DNA from: Bradyrhizobium tropiciagri
GTDB taxonomy: Bacteria; Pseudomonadota; Alphaproteobacteria; Rhizobiales; Xanthobacteraceae
DNA length: 64,000 bases
Direction of reading: 5' to 3'
Assembly (NCBI RefSeq): GCF_018130545.1
Contig: NZ_JAFCKF010000006.1
Span: forward strand, 310,001-374,000
The translations under genes and the position numbers were made by a program. The first letter of the stretch is position 1. Each line of letters begins with the position of its first letter. The notes under the pieces were generated by a model. It searched no databases and was not told the origin of the DNA. It saw only the letters and a program-made list of their open reading frames with translations. Positions 46,415 through 54,595 of this stretch are shown one piece after another.

Positions 46415-47740
46415 CTATTGCAGCGCCTCGCCGTGCTGCGAGATGTCGAGGCCTTCCAGCTCCTGCTGCATCGAGACCCGCAACGGGACGAAGGCAGAGA
46501 CCAGCTTGAGCAGCACGAAGGTGACGCCGCCGCACCAGACCAGCGTGGTGGCGACGCCATAGAGCTGGATCAGGAGCTGCTGCGGATTGCCCTCGAGCAG
46601 GCCTGAGGTGCCGCCGATCGCCGCGGTGGCGAAAATGCCCGCCAGCAGCGTGCCGGTCAGGCCGCCGATGCCGTGGACGCCGAACACGTCGAGCGAATCG
46701 TCATACTGGAAGCGATGCTTCAGCCAGGTGCAGGCCCAGAAGCAGACCAGGCCGGCAATGATGCCGATGATGATGCCGTGCCACGGCGCCACGAAACCGG
46801 ATGCCGGGGTGATGGTACCAAGCCCTGCGACCGCACCCGAGATCATGCCGAGCACCGACGGCTTGCGCCGCGTCGCCCATTCGATCGCGCCCCAGGTCAG
46901 TGCGCCGGCGCAGGCTGCGAGATGGGTGGCGGTGATCGCCAACACCGCACGCGAATTGGCCGCGAGTGCCGAGCCGCCGTTGAAGCCGAACCAGCCGACC
47001 CAAAGCAGGCCGGTGCCGACCACGGCGAGCGACAGGTCGAACGGCGACAAATTATCATGGCCATAGCCGTGCCGGTTGCCCATCACCTTGGCCGCGACCA
47101 GGCCGCTGATCCCGGCGGAGAGATGCACGACGAGGCCACCGGCGAAATCCAGTACGCCCGCCTGGGCAAGGAAGCCGCCGCCCCACACCCAATGCGCCAG
47201 CGGCACATAGGCGAAGATGAACCAGCCGATCGAGAACAGCACATAGGCGGAGAACCGCATGCGGTCGGCGACCGAGCCTGCGACCAGCGCCACCGTGATG
47301 ATCGCAAACGTCATCTGGTACAGCATGAACAGCGCTTCCGGGATGGTCTTCGCCGCCGGGTTGACGCTGTCCATCGTGATGCCGGCCAGGAACCAGCTGT
47401 CGAGCGAGCCGAGCCACGGGCCATTGCCGACGAATGTCAGCGAATAGCCGAACGCGACCCACAGAATCGAAATGATCGCGACCGCCGTGAGGCTCTGCGC
47501 CATCGTCGCGAGCACGTTCTTCTTGCGCACCATGCCGGAATAGAACAGCGCGAGCCCCGGGATCGTCATCATCAGCACCAGCGCGGTGGCGACGATCATC
47601 CAGGCGGTGTCGGCGGCGTTGATGCCGGGATTGGCTGCAGAATCCTGCGCTGACGCCGGCGTGCCCCACGCCAGCAGCATTGCAGCAGTGATCGGCGCAG
47701 CTGATATCGCTGCACGAAGAGCCCGTGCCCCCATCATCAT
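46415..47740 (-). CDS. amtB: Ammonium transporter AmtB (second copy)
   Basis: A second Amt/Rh-family transporter, 441 residues. A signal-like N-terminus (ISAAPITAAMLLAWGTPASA) precedes GLALFYSGMVRKKNVLATMAQS. The pore His residues are in GLVVHLSAGISGLVAAK and FGVHGIGGLTGTLLAG, and about eleven helices are visible. It lacks the large extramembrane insert of the first copy at 42799-44247. It is downstream of the second glnK with a 78-bp gap. Confidence 0.95.
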   Translation of the reverse strand: MMMGARALRAAISAAPITAAMLLAWGTPASAQDSAANPGINAADTAWMIVATALVLMMTIPGLALFYSGMVRKKNVLATMAQSLTAVAIISILWVAFGYSLTFVGNGPWLGSLDSWFLAGITMDSVNPAAKTIPEALFMLYQMTFAIITVALVAGSVADRMRFSAYVLFSIGWFIFAYVPLAHWVWGGGFLAQAGVLDFAGGLVVHLSAGISGLVAAKVMGNRHGYGHDNLSPFDLSLAVVGTGLLWVGWFGFNGGSALAANSRAVLAITATHLAACAGALTWGAIEWATRRKPSVLGMISGAVAGLGTITPASGFVAPWHGIIIGIIAGLVCFWACTWLKHRFQYDDSLDVFGVHGIGGLTGTLLAGIFATAAIGGTSGLLEGNPQQLLIQLYGVATTLVWCGGVTFVLLKLVSAFVPLRVSMQQELEGLDISQHGEALQ

Positions 47741-47818
47741 TCCCCGGCGTATGGTCGTTTCTTGGTGTGGATGTTTGGCGTGCGTCGGCGTCGTTGCCGG
47801 CGACGATCTCGATAAATC

Positions 47819-48157
47819 TCAGAGCGCGTCGTTGTCGGTCTCGCCGGTGCGGATGCGCAAGGCGTGGTCGATCGGCGTCACGAAGATCTTGCCGTCGCCG
47901 ATCTGGCCGGTGCGGGCGTGCTGGGTGATGACGCTGACCGCCTGCTCGGCGAGGTTGGAATCGACGGCGATCTCGATCCGGAGCTTGGGCAGGAAGTTCA
48001 CGACATATTCGGCGCCGCGATAGATCTCGGTGTGGCCCTTCTGGCGGCCATAGCCCTTCACCTCGGTCACCGTCATGCCGTGGACGCCGATCGCAGTCAG
48101 CGCCTGGCGCACCTCATCGAGCTTGAACGGTTTGATGATCGCGACGACGAGTTTCAT
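47819..48157 (-). CDS. glnK: PII signal protein GlnK (second copy)
   Basis: A 112-residue PII protein with the T-loop [19 protein letters not shown] and the uridylylation Tyr51, and a C-terminus [18 protein letters not shown]. It is very similar to the first copy but differs in the helix [17 protein letters not shown]. It precedes the second amtB, so each transporter has its own PII partner. I did not find a good sigma-54 promoter upstream. Confidence 0.95.
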   Translation of the reverse strand: MKLVVAIIKPFKLDEVRQALTAIGVHGMTVTEVKGYGRQKGHTEIYRGAEYVVNFLPKLRIEIAVDSNLAEQAVSVITQHARTGQIGDGKIFVTPIDHALRIRTGETDNDAL

Positions 48158-48438
48158 GGTTCAGGCCTTCATTCCCTTGAGGTTTTCCGCGTGCGCCTGT
48201 CCCCGGCGCGGCAATTTGCCGTCGCCGGCATTTCGCGCCCGCCAAATCTGGCAGCTTTCTGGGCAAATGGCATAAAAAAGTTGCAGGTTGAAGGGGAAAA
48301 CGTGCGCAGCGGGTGAACTCCGTCACTGTACGGGACGACAACCGTCGGCCAGAATATGGCTTTCCCGCCCCGGCCAGCGCCTCCCGCTGGCTCGTTCTCG
48401 CCACAGCGCGTGCACCCGCGCCCCGAGGAACCAAGAAA

Positions 48439-49353
48439 ATGTCCAACCGAAACTGGTTTTATGCATCCGAAGGCCAGCAAAAGGGCCCCCTGCCTGAAGC
48501 CCAGCTCCGCGACCTGATCACCCGTGGCATGGTGGGGGCCGATACCCTGGTGTGGACCGAGGGCATGGCCGGTTGGCAGAAGGCCGGGGAGATTCCGGGT
48601 CTCGTCCCGAGTGCCGCCGTTGCCGCGCCGCCGCCGGCATTCCCGCAGGCCGGCGGAGCGCCGCAGGTGGCAGCATCGCAGGTGACAGCATCCGGGGACT
48701 ATAGCGGCGGCGCGCTGTCGGCCGACTTTCCGATCTGGGGCCTGTTCGGCCGCAGCCTGCTGATGTTCATCGGCGAGATCTTCGTCATCCCCGCGCCGTG
48801 GACCGCGACCGGGCTGTATCGATTTGCGATTCCCTATATCCGCGTGCCGGGCCGGCCGCATCTCGCCTTCACCGGGCAGCCGCTCGACATCTGGTACGCC
48901 TTCATCGTGCTCGGTCTTCTGACCTATGCCGGCGCGGCCAACAGCAGCATCGTCACGCTGCTGTCGCTGCTGTTGCAAGGCTTCCTGAGCTGGATGATCG
49001 TTCGCTGGATCATCGGCCATCTCTCCTCGCGCGGCCAGGACCTGCCGGTCTCGTTCAGCGGCAGTCCGCTCGCCTATGTCGGCTGGTATGTGGCGATGGT
49101 GATCTCGGCCATCACCATCATCGGCTGGGCCTGGGTGCTGACCGCATGGATGCGCTGGATCTGCCGCAACATCGAAGGCACGCGCCGCGAGGTCAGCTTC
49201 AATGCGACCGGGCTCGAGGTGCTGTGGCGGACCATCGTGTTCACGGTCGGCTGCAGCTTCCTGATCCCGATTCCGTGGGTGCTGCGCTGGTACGGCAACT
49301 GGATCATCTCGCAATTCGCGCTGACCGAGCGCGGCGCCATCGCGAACGCGTAA
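48439..49353 (+). CDS. GYF-domain (DUF4339) membrane protein A
   Basis: A 304-residue protein. Residues about 5-52 form a GYF_2 (DUF4339) domain, beginning NWFYASEGQQKGPLPEAQLR with the GMAGWQKA end. An Ala/Pro linker follows and then about four or five hydrophobic segments (GRSLLMFIGEIFVIPAPW near 105, VLGLLTYAGAANSS near 158, LAYVGWYVAMVISAITIIGW near 220) with a basic NIEGTRREV loop between helices. I chose the ATG at 48439. The membrane part resembles DUF898-like proteins. Function is unknown. A related gene follows 117 bp downstream. Confidence 0.82.
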   Translation: MSNRNWFYASEGQQKGPLPEAQLRDLITRGMVGADTLVWTEGMAGWQKAGEIPGLVPSAAVAAPPPAFPQAGGAPQVAASQVTASGDYSGGALSADFPIWGLFGRSLLMFIGEIFVIPAPWTATGLYRFAIPYIRVPGRPHLAFTGQPLDIWYAFIVLGLLTYAGAANSSIVTLLSLLLQGFLSWMIVRWIIGHLSSRGQDLPVSFSGSPLAYVGWYVAMVISAITIIGWAWVLTAWMRWICRNIEGTRREVSFNATGLEVLWRTIVFTVGCSFLIPIPWVLRWYGNWIISQFALTERGAIANA

Positions 49354-49360
49354 GCACCGC

Positions 49361-49403
49361 GCGGCGTTCCCTCTCCCCGTTGCTGCGGGGAGAGGGACGC
49401 CGC
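49361..49403. repeat. Inverted repeat between the two GYF genes
   Basis: GCGGCGTTCCCTCTCCCCG pairs with CGGGGAGAGGGACGCCGC around TTGCTG. The stem is 18 bp with one mismatch. There is no T-tract, so it is a repeat-type hairpin or a weak terminator after the first GYF gene. Confidence 0.7.
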
Positions 49404-49470
49404 ATCAACGATGCCGGCCACCCGCTCCGCCAGTTATGTCCCGCCATAGCGTCCGCCTTGAGGCACCGAC

Positions 49471-50031
49471 ATGTTCGACAGGGCCTGGTTCTACGGATCC
49501 GACGGCCAGCAGAAGGGTCCGTGCTCAGATGCCGAGTTTCGCGACCTCATCGCCAGGCGAAAGGTGACCGCGGATACGCTGGTCTGGAGCGAAGGAATGG
49601 CGGGCTGGAGCAAAGCCGGCGACGTTCCGCGTCTTCTGACCAACGCGCAGCGGCCAGTGAATTCCTTCGCCCAGGGCGAGGCCGGGCTCGATCCATCATT
49701 CGCCAACAGCGCCGCGCCGCAGGGGCAAACGCTGGCGGCGGGAAAAATCCAGGAGCTGGACGTCACGCTTGGGAGATTGCTGAGGATCTACTGGCTGTTT
49801 GTCTGGCGGTCGTTTCTCGGATCGATCCTGATCGGTGGGGTGCTCGGGTTCATCATCGGCCTTGTGCTGGGTACGTTCGGTGCGCCGAGAACCCTGCTGC
49901 AAACCACGACCAGCCTGGTTGGCGCCGTTGCCGGCCTGATCTGGTCGATTGTCTGCCTGCGGAAGGCGCTGGACAAGAAATACAGCGACTTCAGGATCGC
50001 GCTGCTGCCGCGCGAGACCGGGCGCGACTGA
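49471..50031 (+). CDS. GYF-domain (DUF4339) membrane protein B
   Basis: A 186-residue paralogue. Residues 4-55 (AWFYGSDGQQKGPCSDAEFR ... GMAGWSKAGDVPRL) are about half identical to the GYF domain of the gene at 48439-49353. The C-terminal half is different, with only two or three helices (LFVWRSFLGSILIGGVLGFIIG and VGAVAGLIWSIVCL). Shared head and different tail fit a tandem duplication followed by divergence or domain swapping. Function unknown. Confidence 0.82.
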   Translation: MFDRAWFYGSDGQQKGPCSDAEFRDLIARRKVTADTLVWSEGMAGWSKAGDVPRLLTNAQRPVNSFAQGEAGLDPSFANSAAPQGQTLAAGKIQELDVTLGRLLRIYWLFVWRSFLGSILIGGVLGFIIGLVLGTFGAPRTLLQTTTSLVGAVAGLIWSIVCLRKALDKKYSDFRIALLPRETGRD

Positions 50032-50053
50032 GCGCACCGGCGTGACGCGATTG

Positions 50054-50914
50054 CTATTTGCGTTCGCGCACCGAGCCTTCTTGCGCGACGGATGCCACCA
50101 GCGTGCCGTCGGGCTTGAAGATCAGACCGCGGGTCAGGCCACGGCCTGACTGCGCGCTCGGCGAATCCTGCGCGTAGAGCAGCCATTCGTCGGCGCGGAA
50201 CGGACGGTGAAACCACATCGCGTGATCGAGGCTCGCCGGCATCATCCGCTTGTCGAACAGCGTGCGGCCGTAGCGCGCCATGACTGCGTCGAGCAGCGAG
50301 AAATCCGAGGCATAGGCCAGTGCGCACAGATGCAGCGCCGGATCGTCGGGCAGCTTGGCCGCGGTGCGGATCCAGACATGGATGCGGCCGTCGTCGATCT
50401 TCTGGCCGAAATAGCGGCCGAGCTCGACCGGGCGCAGCTCGATCGGCCGGTCGCTCTCGTAGTAGCGGCGGATGAACTCCGGCATCTCCTTGAACATCGG
50501 CTGCTTCGACACTTCCTCCGCGGTCAGCTTCTCCGGCGGCGGCACGTCGGGCATCTTCTCCTGATGATTGAAGTTCGTCGCTTCATCGGCATGGAACGAG
50601 ACCATGATGGAGAAGATCGCGTTGCCGTGCTGGATCGCGGTGACGCGGCGGGTCGAGTAGCTCTTGCCGTCGCGCAGCCGCTCGACCTGATAGATGATCG
50701 GGATCTGCGGATCGCCGGGCAGGATGAAATAGCAATGGATCGAGTGCGGCAGGCGGCCGTCGACGGTGCGGCAGGCCGCCACCATCGCCTGGCCGATCAC
50801 CTGGCCGCCGAACACGCGCTGCCAGCTCGTCTTCGGGCTGTTGCCGCGGAACAAGTTCACCTCGAGCTGCTCGAGATCGAGGATGGACAGCAGGTCGATC
50901 AGGCTCTTGGACAT
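50054..50914 (-). CDS. tesB: Acyl-CoA thioesterase II (TesB)
   Basis: TesB hydrolyses medium to long acyl-CoA to fatty acid and CoA. The 286-residue double hot-dog protein has the start LEQLEVNLFRGNSPKTSWQRVFGGQVIGQAM, the SIHCYFILPGDPQIPIIYQVERLRDGKSYSTRRV region, YASDFSLLDA with the catalytic Asp, SLDHAMWFHRPFRADEWLLY, and SGRGLTRGLIF near the end. Length and motif order match E. coli TesB. Confidence 0.95.
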   Translation of the reverse strand: MSKSLIDLLSILDLEQLEVNLFRGNSPKTSWQRVFGGQVIGQAMVAACRTVDGRLPHSIHCYFILPGDPQIPIIYQVERLRDGKSYSTRRVTAIQHGNAIFSIMVSFHADEATNFNHQEKMPDVPPPEKLTAEEVSKQPMFKEMPEFIRRYYESDRPIELRPVELGRYFGQKIDDGRIHVWIRTAAKLPDDPALHLCALAYASDFSLLDAVMARYGRTLFDKRMMPASLDHAMWFHRPFRADEWLLYAQDSPSAQSGRGLTRGLIFKPDGTLVASVAQEGSVRERK

Positions 50915-50939
50915 CGCGGGCTTTCTTCGTTGCCTTCAG

Positions 50940-51043
50940 CGTCATTCCGGGGCTCGCGTAAGCGAGAACCCGGAATCCATTCATCTACGGATTATGTGGC
51001 CCAATGGATTCCGGGCTCGCGCTGCGCGCGCCCCGGAATGACG
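50940..51043. repeat. Intergenic inverted repeat, CGTCATTCCGGGG type
   Basis: CGTCATTCCGGGGCTCGCGTAAGCGAGAACCCGGAATCCAT is mirrored by TGGATTCCGGGCTCGCGCTGCGCGCGCCCCGGAATGACG. It occupies the divergent gap between tesB and the FAD hydroxylase gene. It is one of the best-formed dispersed repeats in the window. Confidence 0.75.
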
Positions 51044-51142
51044 TTCGTTCAGGTCGAGGGCCTTGTTTCTGCCCCCTGTTTCGCCCAGCTATTATCAGGT
51101 AGCAAGCACAGTCTGATGGCGTCAGGCGCGTAAGGAAAAGGC

Positions 51143-52363
51143 ATGCCGGCACAACGAAGTATCGTGATCTGCGGGGGCGCATTTGCAGGGCTGGCGCTGG
51201 CCGTGGCGTTGCGCCAGGGACTTGGGCCGGACATCCCGGTCATCGTGGCCGATCCGGCGCTGAGCCAACGTCCGAGCCGCGATCCGCGCGCCACTGCCAT
51301 CGTGGCGGCCTGCCGGCGGCTGTTCGAGACGTTGGGCGTCTGGGGCCAGGTCGCGCCGACCGCGCAGGCGATCACCGACATGGTGGTGACCGACTCCAAG
51401 CTGGAGGACGCCACGCGCCCGGTGTTCCTCACCTTTGGCGGCAATGTCGAGCCCGGCGAGCCGTTCGCCCATATGGTCGAGAACCGCTATCTGATCGATG
51501 CGCTCGCCGCGCGCGCCGAGGCCGAGGGCGTCGAGCTGCGCGCCACCCCGGTGTCGAGCTTCGTCTCGCGGCCCGACGGCGTCAGCGTCACGTTGGCTGA
51601 CGGCACCGAGATCGATGCGAGCCTGCTGGTCGCCGCCGACGGCGCCCGCTCGAAACTGCGCGAGCGCGCAGGGATTGCGACCCATGGCTGGGACTATGAT
51701 CAATCCGGCATCGTGGTCACGGTCGGGCATGAGCGCGCGCATCACGGCCGCGCCGAGGAGCATTTCCTGCCCGCAGGTCCGTTCGCGATCCTGCCGCTGA
51801 CCGGCAATCGCTCGTCGCTGGTGTGGACCGAGACACGCAAGGACGCCGCGCGCATCATCGCGTTGAGCGATGAGGAATTCCATGCCGAGCTCGAGCAGCG
51901 ATTCGGTCTGCATCTCGGCGAGATCAAGGCGCTCGACAAGCCGCGCGCGTTCCCGCTCGGCTATTTCGTCGCGCGCTCGTTCATCGCCGAACGCCTGGCA
52001 TTGATCGGCGACGCCGCGCATGTGATTCATCCGATCGCGGGGCAGGGGCTCAATATGGGCCTGAAGGATGTCGCAGCATTGGCCGAGGTCGTGGTCGATG
52101 CGGCGCGGCTCGGCATGGATCTCGGACAGGCCGACGTGCTCGAGCGCTACCAGCGCTGGCGGCGCTTCGACACCATGGCGATGGGCGTCGCGACCAACTC
52201 GCTGAACTTCCTGTTCTCCAACGAATCGACACTGCTACGCACCGTGCGCGATATCGGATTGGGCCTGGTCGATCGCGCGCCGCCGCTGAAGAGCATGTTC
52301 ATCCGCCAGGCGGCAGGGTTGTCAGGCGAAGTGCCGCGGCTGTTGAAGGGCGAGGCGTTGTAG
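51143..52363 (+). CDS. UbiH/UbiF-family FAD-dependent hydroxylase (ubiquinone biosynthesis)
   Basis: A 406-residue flavoprotein monooxygenase that most likely hydroxylates the ubiquinone ring precursor. The FAD-binding Rossmann motif reads ICGGAFAGLALAVALRQ near residue 6, the family HMVENRYLIDAL segment is present, DGARSKLRERAG follows near 170, and ERLALIGDAAHVIHPIAGQGLNMGLKD near 290 binds FAD. Which ring position it acts on (UbiH, UbiF, UbiI or UbiL) cannot be decided by eye. Confidence 0.91.
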   Translation: MPAQRSIVICGGAFAGLALAVALRQGLGPDIPVIVADPALSQRPSRDPRATAIVAACRRLFETLGVWGQVAPTAQAITDMVVTDSKLEDATRPVFLTFGGNVEPGEPFAHMVENRYLIDALAARAEAEGVELRATPVSSFVSRPDGVSVTLADGTEIDASLLVAADGARSKLRERAGIATHGWDYDQSGIVVTVGHERAHHGRAEEHFLPAGPFAILPLTGNRSSLVWTETRKDAARIIALSDEEFHAELEQRFGLHLGEIKALDKPRAFPLGYFVARSFIAERLALIGDAAHVIHPIAGQGLNMGLKDVAALAEVVVDAARLGMDLGQADVLERYQRWRRFDTMAMGVATNSLNFLFSNESTLLRTVRDIGLGLVDRAPPLKSMFIRQAAGLSGEVPRLLKGEAL

Positions 52364-52383
52364 CTCGTAGCCCGCGGATACTC

Positions 52384-53298
52384 TCATTTCGGTGCAATGA
52401 AAGCCGCAACTGCGTCGATCAGATCGGGATCCAGCTGTCGCTCCGGCTCATTGTAGCTCGCCACATCGTCCGCCGCGTCGGTGACGTCGACCAGCACGTG
52501 ATTCATGTCCGGCAGCCACAAGGATTTGGCGGCAATGTCGGCGGTGGTGAGCGCGAGGAAGTCGAGCCGCGCCAGTTGATGGTCGCGGCCGCCTGCGATG
52601 ATGAGCGTCGGCCCGGTGATCTTACGCATCGGTTCGATCGGATCCTCGGTAAAGGCGGATGCGATGGCGGGCTGCAGCGCAGGCGAGATCGCAAGCCCGG
52701 CCGGCGGCGGGTCGACGATCTGCCCGGCCATGATGTCGTCAATGGCCTTGCCGATCGGCGCGAATTTGTCCGGCGGCAGCTGCTTCTCGAGTTGCGCCTT
52801 CAACAGGTCGCCCTGCTTGCGCGCCGCCGTTGCGAGCAGCACCAGCCGGTCTATCGGCACGCGCTGCGCGGCGAGGATCGCGACCAGACCGCCTTCGCTG
52901 TGCCCGACCACCGCGACATGCGCGAACCTGCCGCTGCCGCGCAGATAGTCGATCAGCGCCACGGCGTCGCCGACGAAGTCCTTGAAGCGAAATTCCTCGG
53001 GACGGCCGAACTCCTTCTTCCACTCGCCGGCGCCGCGCTTGTCGTAACGCAGCGTCGCGATGCCGCGCGCGACCAGTTGCTCGGAAAGCTTCTTCAGCGT
53101 CGCCGGCTTGAGCTGCGGCCCGTTGCCGTCATGATCGGTCGAGCCGGAGCCGGCGATCAAGAGCGCCACCGGCGGCTTTGCGGCATCGGGCGGGACCGTC
53201 AGCACCGCGTCAATCGGGCCGATGCGCAGTCTGCTCTCGTCGGCTGCCGCACTCCCCAGCGAGACGAGCAGCAGCAGCCATGTGACGAGGGCGCGCAT
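52384..53298 (-). CDS. Secreted alpha/beta hydrolase
   Basis: A 304-residue protein with a signal peptide (LVTWLLLLVSLGSAAADE) and an alpha/beta-hydrolase fold. The nucleophile elbow is GHSEGG, the oxyanion segment is LLIAGSGSTDHDGNG, and ATLRYDKRGAGEW and the acid IIAGGRDHQLARLDF with final His in WLPDMNHVL follow. The natural substrate is unknown. Such proteins are often called dienelactone-hydrolase-like or esterases. Confidence 0.88.
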   Translation of the reverse strand: MRALVTWLLLLVSLGSAAADESRLRIGPIDAVLTVPPDAAKPPVALLIAGSGSTDHDGNGPQLKPATLKKLSEQLVARGIATLRYDKRGAGEWKKEFGRPEEFRFKDFVGDAVALIDYLRGSGRFAHVAVVGHSEGGLVAILAAQRVPIDRLVLLATAARKQGDLLKAQLEKQLPPDKFAPIGKAIDDIMAGQIVDPPPAGLAISPALQPAIASAFTEDPIEPMRKITGPTLIIAGGRDHQLARLDFLALTTADIAAKSLWLPDMNHVLVDVTDAADDVASYNEPERQLDPDLIDAVAAFIAPK

Positions 53299-53313
53299 GT
53301 AGTCCTTTTATTG

Positions 53314-53362
53314 GAGCATGAACTTTTCGGAAAACCGCTTCACACTTTTCCGGATCATGCTC
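53314..53362. repeat. Palindromic repeat GAGCATGA..TCATGCTC
   Basis: GAGCATGAACTTTTCGGAAAACCG and CTTTTCCGGATCATGCTC form an imperfect hairpin at the hydrolase-Trm112 junction, touching the Trm112 stop. It is the same type as 2419-2464 and occurs widely in Bradyrhizobium, as I recall. Confidence 0.65.
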
Positions 53363-53559
53363 TAGTCGATCTTGCGGGCCTCTTCCGGCAGCATGATCGG
53401 GATGCCGTCGCGGATCGGATAGGCGAGCCTGGCGGAGCGTGAGATCAGCTCCTGCCGCGCGGCGTCGAATTCCAGCGGCCCCTTGGTGATCGGGCACACC
53501 AGGATTTCGAGCAGCTTCGGATCGGCGGTGCTGTCGAGATGATCGGGCGAGGAATTCAT
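53362..53559 (-). CDS. Trm112 family small protein
   Basis: A 65-residue protein related to Trm112, the small zinc-ribbon partner that activates methyltransferases. It shows [19 protein letters not shown] and [13 protein letters not shown], the typical bacterial Trm112/YcaR-like pattern. Only one Cys is present in the ribbon position, as in other bacterial members, so zinc binding may be lost. I chose the ATG at 53559. A longer frame upstream overlaps the TetR gene. Confidence 0.85.
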   Translation of the reverse strand: MNSSPDHLDSTADPKLLEILVCPITKGPLEFDAARQELISRSARLAYPIRDGIPIMLPEEARKID

Positions 53560-53605
53560 TGTGGTCTCCGGCTCGCCGTCCTGTAGCACATCCCGGCGTG
53601 CGCTG

Positions 53606-54142
53606 TCAGCGCCTGGCGATGCGCAGCAGCTCGTCGATCGCGGCCTGCTGCCGTGCTTTCGGCAGCGTCTGCTCGGATAGCGCGTAGCCGATGAAGGCCC
53701 AATAGAAGATCTGTGCCCGGCCGCGCGCCACGTCGTCGGGGAAACCGGCCTGCCGGAGCAGGGTCTCGATATAGCCGATCCGGCGCTGGTCGACCTCGAG
53801 CACGGCTGCGCGCGCCGCGGCATCGGCGGTGGCCCAGCTGCGCACCGCGCGCTCCAGCCCCAGCCGCGCGGAAAAGGTCCGGCGCAGCAGCAGCGCCAGC
53901 GCATCGCCGCCCTTCGGAATGGTCTCGAGCTCGGCGATCACCTGCTCGGCAGCGATCGCGCGCCAATGGGTCAGGATCGCCGCGCGGTAGGCGCCGATAT
54001 CGGCGAAATGCCAGTAGAAGCTGCCGCGTGAGACGCCCATGGCCTTGGCCAGCGGCTCGGCCTTCAGCGCCGTGAAGCCGCGCCGCGCCAGCGTCTTCAG
54101 GCCCTGGTCGAGCCAGTCCCTGGCTGAGAGTTGTTCCGTCAT
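53606..54142 (-). CDS. TetR/AcrR family transcriptional regulator
   Basis: A 178-residue regulator with the TetR DNA-binding domain: [50 protein letters not shown] in pieces at residues 12-65. The C-terminal domain is an all-helical ligand pocket without a recognisable ligand. I set the start at the ATG at 54142. It is divergent from the gene at 54234-54584, and two palindromes lie in the 91-bp gap. It is a likely repressor of that gene set and possibly of itself. Confidence 0.9.
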   Translation of the reverse strand: MTEQLSARDWLDQGLKTLARRGFTALKAEPLAKAMGVSRGSFYWHFADIGAYRAAILTHWRAIAAEQVIAELETIPKGGDALALLLRRTFSARLGLERAVRSWATADAAARAAVLEVDQRRIGYIETLLRQAGFPDDVARGRAQIFYWAFIGYALSEQTLPKARQQAAIDELLRIARR

Positions 54143-54163
54143 GGTTCCCCGTCCGCGACGACC

Positions 54164-54182
54164 ATACACAAGTGTATTGACA
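54164..54182. promoter_or_regulatory. Upstream operator palindrome overlapping the -35
   Basis: ATACAC-AA-GTGTAT at 54164-54177 is a 6-bp-arm palindrome. Its last base is the first T of TTGACA (54177-54182), a perfect -35 for the plus-strand gene. It shares the ATACA/TGTAT ends of the second palindrome at 54206, so the two may bind the same TetR dimer. Confidence 0.55.
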
Positions 54183-54205
54183 GGCGCCAGCGGCGGGTGT
54201 CTCAT
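54177..54205 (+). promoter_or_regulatory. Sigma-70-type promoter of the 54234 operon
   Basis: TTGACA at 54177-54182, a 17-bp spacer, then TCTCAT at 54200-54205 (4 of 6 to TATAAT). A palindrome begins at 54206, right after the -10, where a bound repressor would block RNA polymerase. Confidence 0.5.
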
Positions 54206-54223
54206 CCATACAGTACTGTATGG
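54206..54223. promoter_or_regulatory. Perfect 18-bp palindromic operator candidate
   Basis: CCATACAGTACTGTATGG reads the same on both strands over 18 bases. It sits 10 bases before the ATG of the membrane-protein gene, just after the -10. The size and the half-site ATACAGT are typical of TetR operators. It probably binds the divergent TetR protein. Confidence 0.75.
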
Positions 54224-54233
54224 AGACTTCGCG

Positions 54234-54584
54234 ATGCGTGATCTTCTGCTGCAAGGCGCCGGGCTCATCGCCATCCTGGTCAGCCTGATCCATGGCATTC
54301 TTGGCGAGACCAAAATCTTCGCGCGGGCCACCGTCGAGCCGCCGCGGCTGCGCCTGCTGCTTCGCCTGGTCTACCAGGCCGGCACCGTCGCCTGGATCGG
54401 CGGCGGCGTGCTGCTGATCGCCGCACCGGCGATGGCCTCCGATGCCGCGCGGCACTGGATCGTGGCGACGCTCGCAGTCGTGTTCGGCTTCGCTGCGCTG
54501 GCGAATGCGATCGCGACCCGCTTCCGCCACATCGGCTGGATGGCGATGAGCGCCGTGGTGGCGCTCGCCGCTGCCGGTTACTAG
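54234..54584 (+). CDS. Small four-helix membrane protein
   Basis: A 116-residue protein with about four hydrophobic helices: LLQGAGLIAILVSLIHGILG, LVYQAGTVAWIGGGVLLIAAP, WIVATLAVVFGFAALANAIA and MAMSAVVALAAAGY. A short polar loop lies after helix 1. It is not a family I can name with confidence. It is first in a plus-strand set with crotonase, thioesterase and NmrA-like genes, and it is the gene closest to the palindromic operators. Confidence 0.8.
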   Translation: MRDLLLQGAGLIAILVSLIHGILGETKIFARATVEPPRLRLLLRLVYQAGTVAWIGGGVLLIAAPAMASDAARHWIVATLAVVFGFAALANAIATRFRHIGWMAMSAVVALAAAGY

Positions 54585-54595
54585 CGAGCGCCGCC

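Noticed and set aside
47741-48438. Sigma-54 promoter before the second glnK
   Set aside because: Nearest GG..GC pairs have spacing of 12 instead of 10.
49361-49403. Strong intrinsic terminator between the GYF genes
   Set aside because: The stem is strong but no T-tract follows, so it is listed as a repeat.
53560-53904. Extended N-terminus for the Trm112 protein
   Set aside because: The extra part is antisense-like Arg-rich sequence overlapping the TetR gene.
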